Assembly (NCBI GenBank): GCA_932294295.1
Contig: OW028574.1
Coordinates: 26,048,145-26,112,144, forward strand
Length of the DNA stretch: 64,000 nucleotides
Source of the DNA: Alitta virens
Lineage: Eukaryota > Annelida > Polychaeta > Phyllodocida > Nereididae
Direction: 5' to 3'
Shown here one piece after another: positions 63,061 to 64,000 of this stretch (position 1 is its first letter; each line of letters starts with the position of its first letter). The position numbers and the translations under genes are program-made. The notes under the pieces were generated by a model. That model saw only the letters and a program-made list of their open reading frames with translations, had not been told where the DNA came from and did no database searches.

Positions 63061-64000
63061 TTGTTGTTGACAGCTTAATGTTGTTGATAGCTTAATGTTG
63101 ACAGCTTAATGTTGACAGCTTAATGTTGTTGACAGCCTAATTTTGTTGACAGCTTAATGTTGACAGCTTAATGTTGACAGCTTAATGTTGACAGCTTAAT
63201 GTTGACAGCTTAATGTTGACAGCTTAATGTTGACAGCTTAATGTTGACAGCTTAATGTTGACAGCTTAATGTTGACAGCTTAATGTTGACAGCTTAATGT
63301 TGTTAACTGTTAATGTTGTAAACTGCTAATGTTGCCAGCTTATTGTTGTTGACAGCTTAATGTTGTTGATAGCTTAATGTTGACAGCTTAATGTTGTTGA
63401 CAGCTTAATTTTGTTGACAGCTTAATGTTGACAGCTTAATGTTGACAGCTTAATGTTGACAGCTTAATGTTGACAGCTTAATGTTGACAGCTTAATGTTG
63501 ACAGCTTAATGTTGACAGCCTAATGTTGACAGCTAAATGTTGACAGCTAAATGTTGACAGCTTAATGTTGACAGCTTAATGTTGACAGCTTAATGTTGAC
63601 AGCTTTATGTTGACAGCTTAATGTTGACAGCTTAATGTTGACAGCTTAATGTTGACAGCCTAAAGTTGACAGCCTAATGTTGACAGCTTAATGTTGTTGA
63701 CGGTTAATTTTGACAGCTTAATGTTGTTGACAGCTTAATGTTGTTGCCAGCTTAATGTTGTTGACAGCTTAATGTTGACAGCCTAATATTGTTGACAGTT
63801 ACTTTTGACAGCTTAATGTTGTTGACAGCTTAATGTTGTTGACAGCTTAATGTTGACAGCTTAATGTTGACAGCTTAATGTTGACAGCTTAATGTTGACA
63901 GCTTGATGTTGACAGCCTAAAGTTGACAGCCTAATGTTGACAGCTTAATGTTGTTGACGGTTAATTTTGACAGCTTAATGTTGTTGACAGCTTAATGTTG
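63060..64000 (+). repeat. Older-style satellite with B blocks
   Basis: Holds TAAACTGCTAATG, TTTTGTTGACAGC 17-mers, two TAAATG variants, a TTTATG variant, then two B-block markers at CG 63701 and 63958 (257 bp apart) and the CCTAATATT string at about 63782, here with GTTACTTTTG in place of GTTAATTTTG. The order closely follows 7.2-8.2 kb and 2.0-2.9 kb. The window ends inside the second B block. Confidence 0.85.
63159..63298 (+). repeat. Reference run of the 14-bp monomer (10 perfect copies)
   Basis: Ten consecutive identical copies of GTTGACAGCTTAAT. This is the most common monomer of the window. It contains TGACAG, an AluI site (AGCT) and one TTAA (MseI site). Recurrent point variants in other places are TTATTG, CCTAATG, CCTAAAG or CCTAAGG, TTAGTG, CCTATTG, GATAGC, GAAAGC (which creates a HindIII site) and ACAGGCTAATG. 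These are not random: each tends to sit at a fixed place within the larger blocks. Three monomers make 42 bp, close to four helical turns of B-DNA. Confidence 0.95.

Larger units (their letters stand above)
1..64000 (+). repeat. Satellite DNA array of 14/16/17-bp monomers filling the whole window
   Basis: Every line of the window consists of head-to-tail copies of GTTGACAGCTTAAT (14 bp), GTTGTTGACAGCTTAAT (17 bp) or GTTGTTAACTGTTAAT (16 bp) and point variants of these. I found no stretch of non-repeat sequence, no inversion and no inserted element. The 14-mer is 36% GC and the 16-mer 25% GC. The given strand is always G- and T-rich and C-poor. Stop codons (TGA and TAA forward, TAA reverse) occur in each monomer and rotate through all frames, so no protein is expected on either strand. 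Organisation into layered higher-order repeats is typical of eukaryotic satellite arrays. Neither end of the window shows an array boundary, so the true array is longer than 64 kb. Confidence 0.97.

Noticed and set aside
1..64000. TTGACA in every 14-mer as a bacterial sigma-70 -35 box
   Set aside because: No TATAAT-like -10 at 16-18 bp, no gene downstream, and the string is simply part of the repeat unit.
1..64000. CRISPR array
   Set aside because: There are no unique spacers; repeats are contiguous, 14-17 bp, and vary in length.
1..64000. Plasmid or phage iterons / bacterial replication origin
   Set aside because: Iterons have 14-22-bp units too, but in a few copies beside a rep gene and AT-rich region; here thousands of copies run for 64 kb with no gene.
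1..64000. Protein-coding repeat gene (tandem-repeat protein)
   Set aside because: 14 and 17 leave a remainder of 2 and 16 a remainder of 1 on division by 3, and each monomer has TGA and/or TAA forward and TAA reverse, so every frame is stopped within a few monomers.
1..64000. Telomere repeat array of an organism with long telomeric units
   Set aside because: Three monomer lengths, multi-kilobase higher-order order and no G-clusters do not fit templated telomerase repeats; a subtelomeric satellite remains possible.
1..64000. CENP-B box
   Set aside because: The box needs two CpGs in TTCG and CGGG; the only regular CpG here (GACGG) lacks both the TTCG half and the correct flanks.
1..64000. Plant W-box (WRKY site) in TTGAC
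   Set aside because: The W-box needs TTGAC followed by C or T; nearly all units have TTGACA or TTGACG.
1..64000. Whole window as an assembly or sequencing artefact
   Set aside because: Ordered private variants, exact multi-kilobase offsets and nested shared mutations are hard to create by error. Copy number in some places could still be wrong and would need read support.

Overview
The whole 64-kb window is one uninterrupted block of AT-rich satellite DNA. I see no gene, RNA gene, transposon, unique spacer or array edge in it. It is built head-to-tail from three related short monomers: 14 bp (GTTGACAGCTTAAT), 17 bp (the same with an extra GTT, GTTGTTGACAGCTTAAT) and 16 bp (GTTGTTAACTGTTAAT). 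All copies lie in the same orientation, roughly 4,200-4,500 in total. Both strands are closed to translation: 14, 16 and 17 are not multiples of 3 and each monomer carries stop codons on both strands. A megabase-scale style of array with layered higher-order repeats and no inserted genes points to a eukaryotic chromosome (pericentromeric, centromeric, subtelomeric or sex-chromosome heterochromatin) assembled from long reads. The species cannot be named from the sequence.

Layout. Monomers are arranged in a fixed order into blocks of about 0.5-1 kb. Almost every block carries one CpG-bearing marker monomer (GTTGTTGACGGTTAAT), followed by AC-variant 14-mers, 17-mers, 14-mer stretches with recurring variants (TTATTG, CCTAATG, TTAGTG, CCTATTG, GAAAGC), then a run of 16-mers and a GCCAGC pair leading to the next marker. 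From 1 to about 20.9 kb the array is a patchwork of duplicated segments: 296-316-bp B blocks at 2.5 and 7.8 kb, a 0.73-0.76-kb duplication at 4.6-6.0 kb, a 1,943-bp one at 8.1-12 kb, a 2,238-bp one at 13-17 kb and a 443-bp one at 18.3-18.9 kb. From about 20.9 to 31.2 kb there is a roughly 1.85-kb higher-order repeat, its last four units made by a 3,763-bp tandem duplication. From 30.3 to 36.9 kb a 2.3-kb segment recurs at about 4.3 kb distance, with a 0.91-0.94-kb duplication between. From about 36.2 to 62.6 kb lies the most regular part: an eight-block super-repeat of about 6.4-6.5 kb seen as one partial and four further copies, one of them shortened by a recombination whose likely junction can be placed. 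After about 62.8 kb the array returns to the older style seen at 2-3 and 7-8 kb.

How it works together. The sequence is a record of unequal exchange at several scales: single monomers (length changes of exactly 14, 16 or 17 bp), blocks, and multi-kilobase segments. A plausible ancestry runs from the 17-mer through GTTGTTGACAGTTAAT and the GACGG/GACTG marker forms to the 16-mer, with all intermediates still present. Functional roles (binding of Myb-type or TALE-homeodomain proteins, centromere or heterochromatin seeding, satellite RNA) are possible but only suggested by short motifs. All positions and counts were made by eye; segment boundaries are approximate to about 50 bp unless two exact markers are given.
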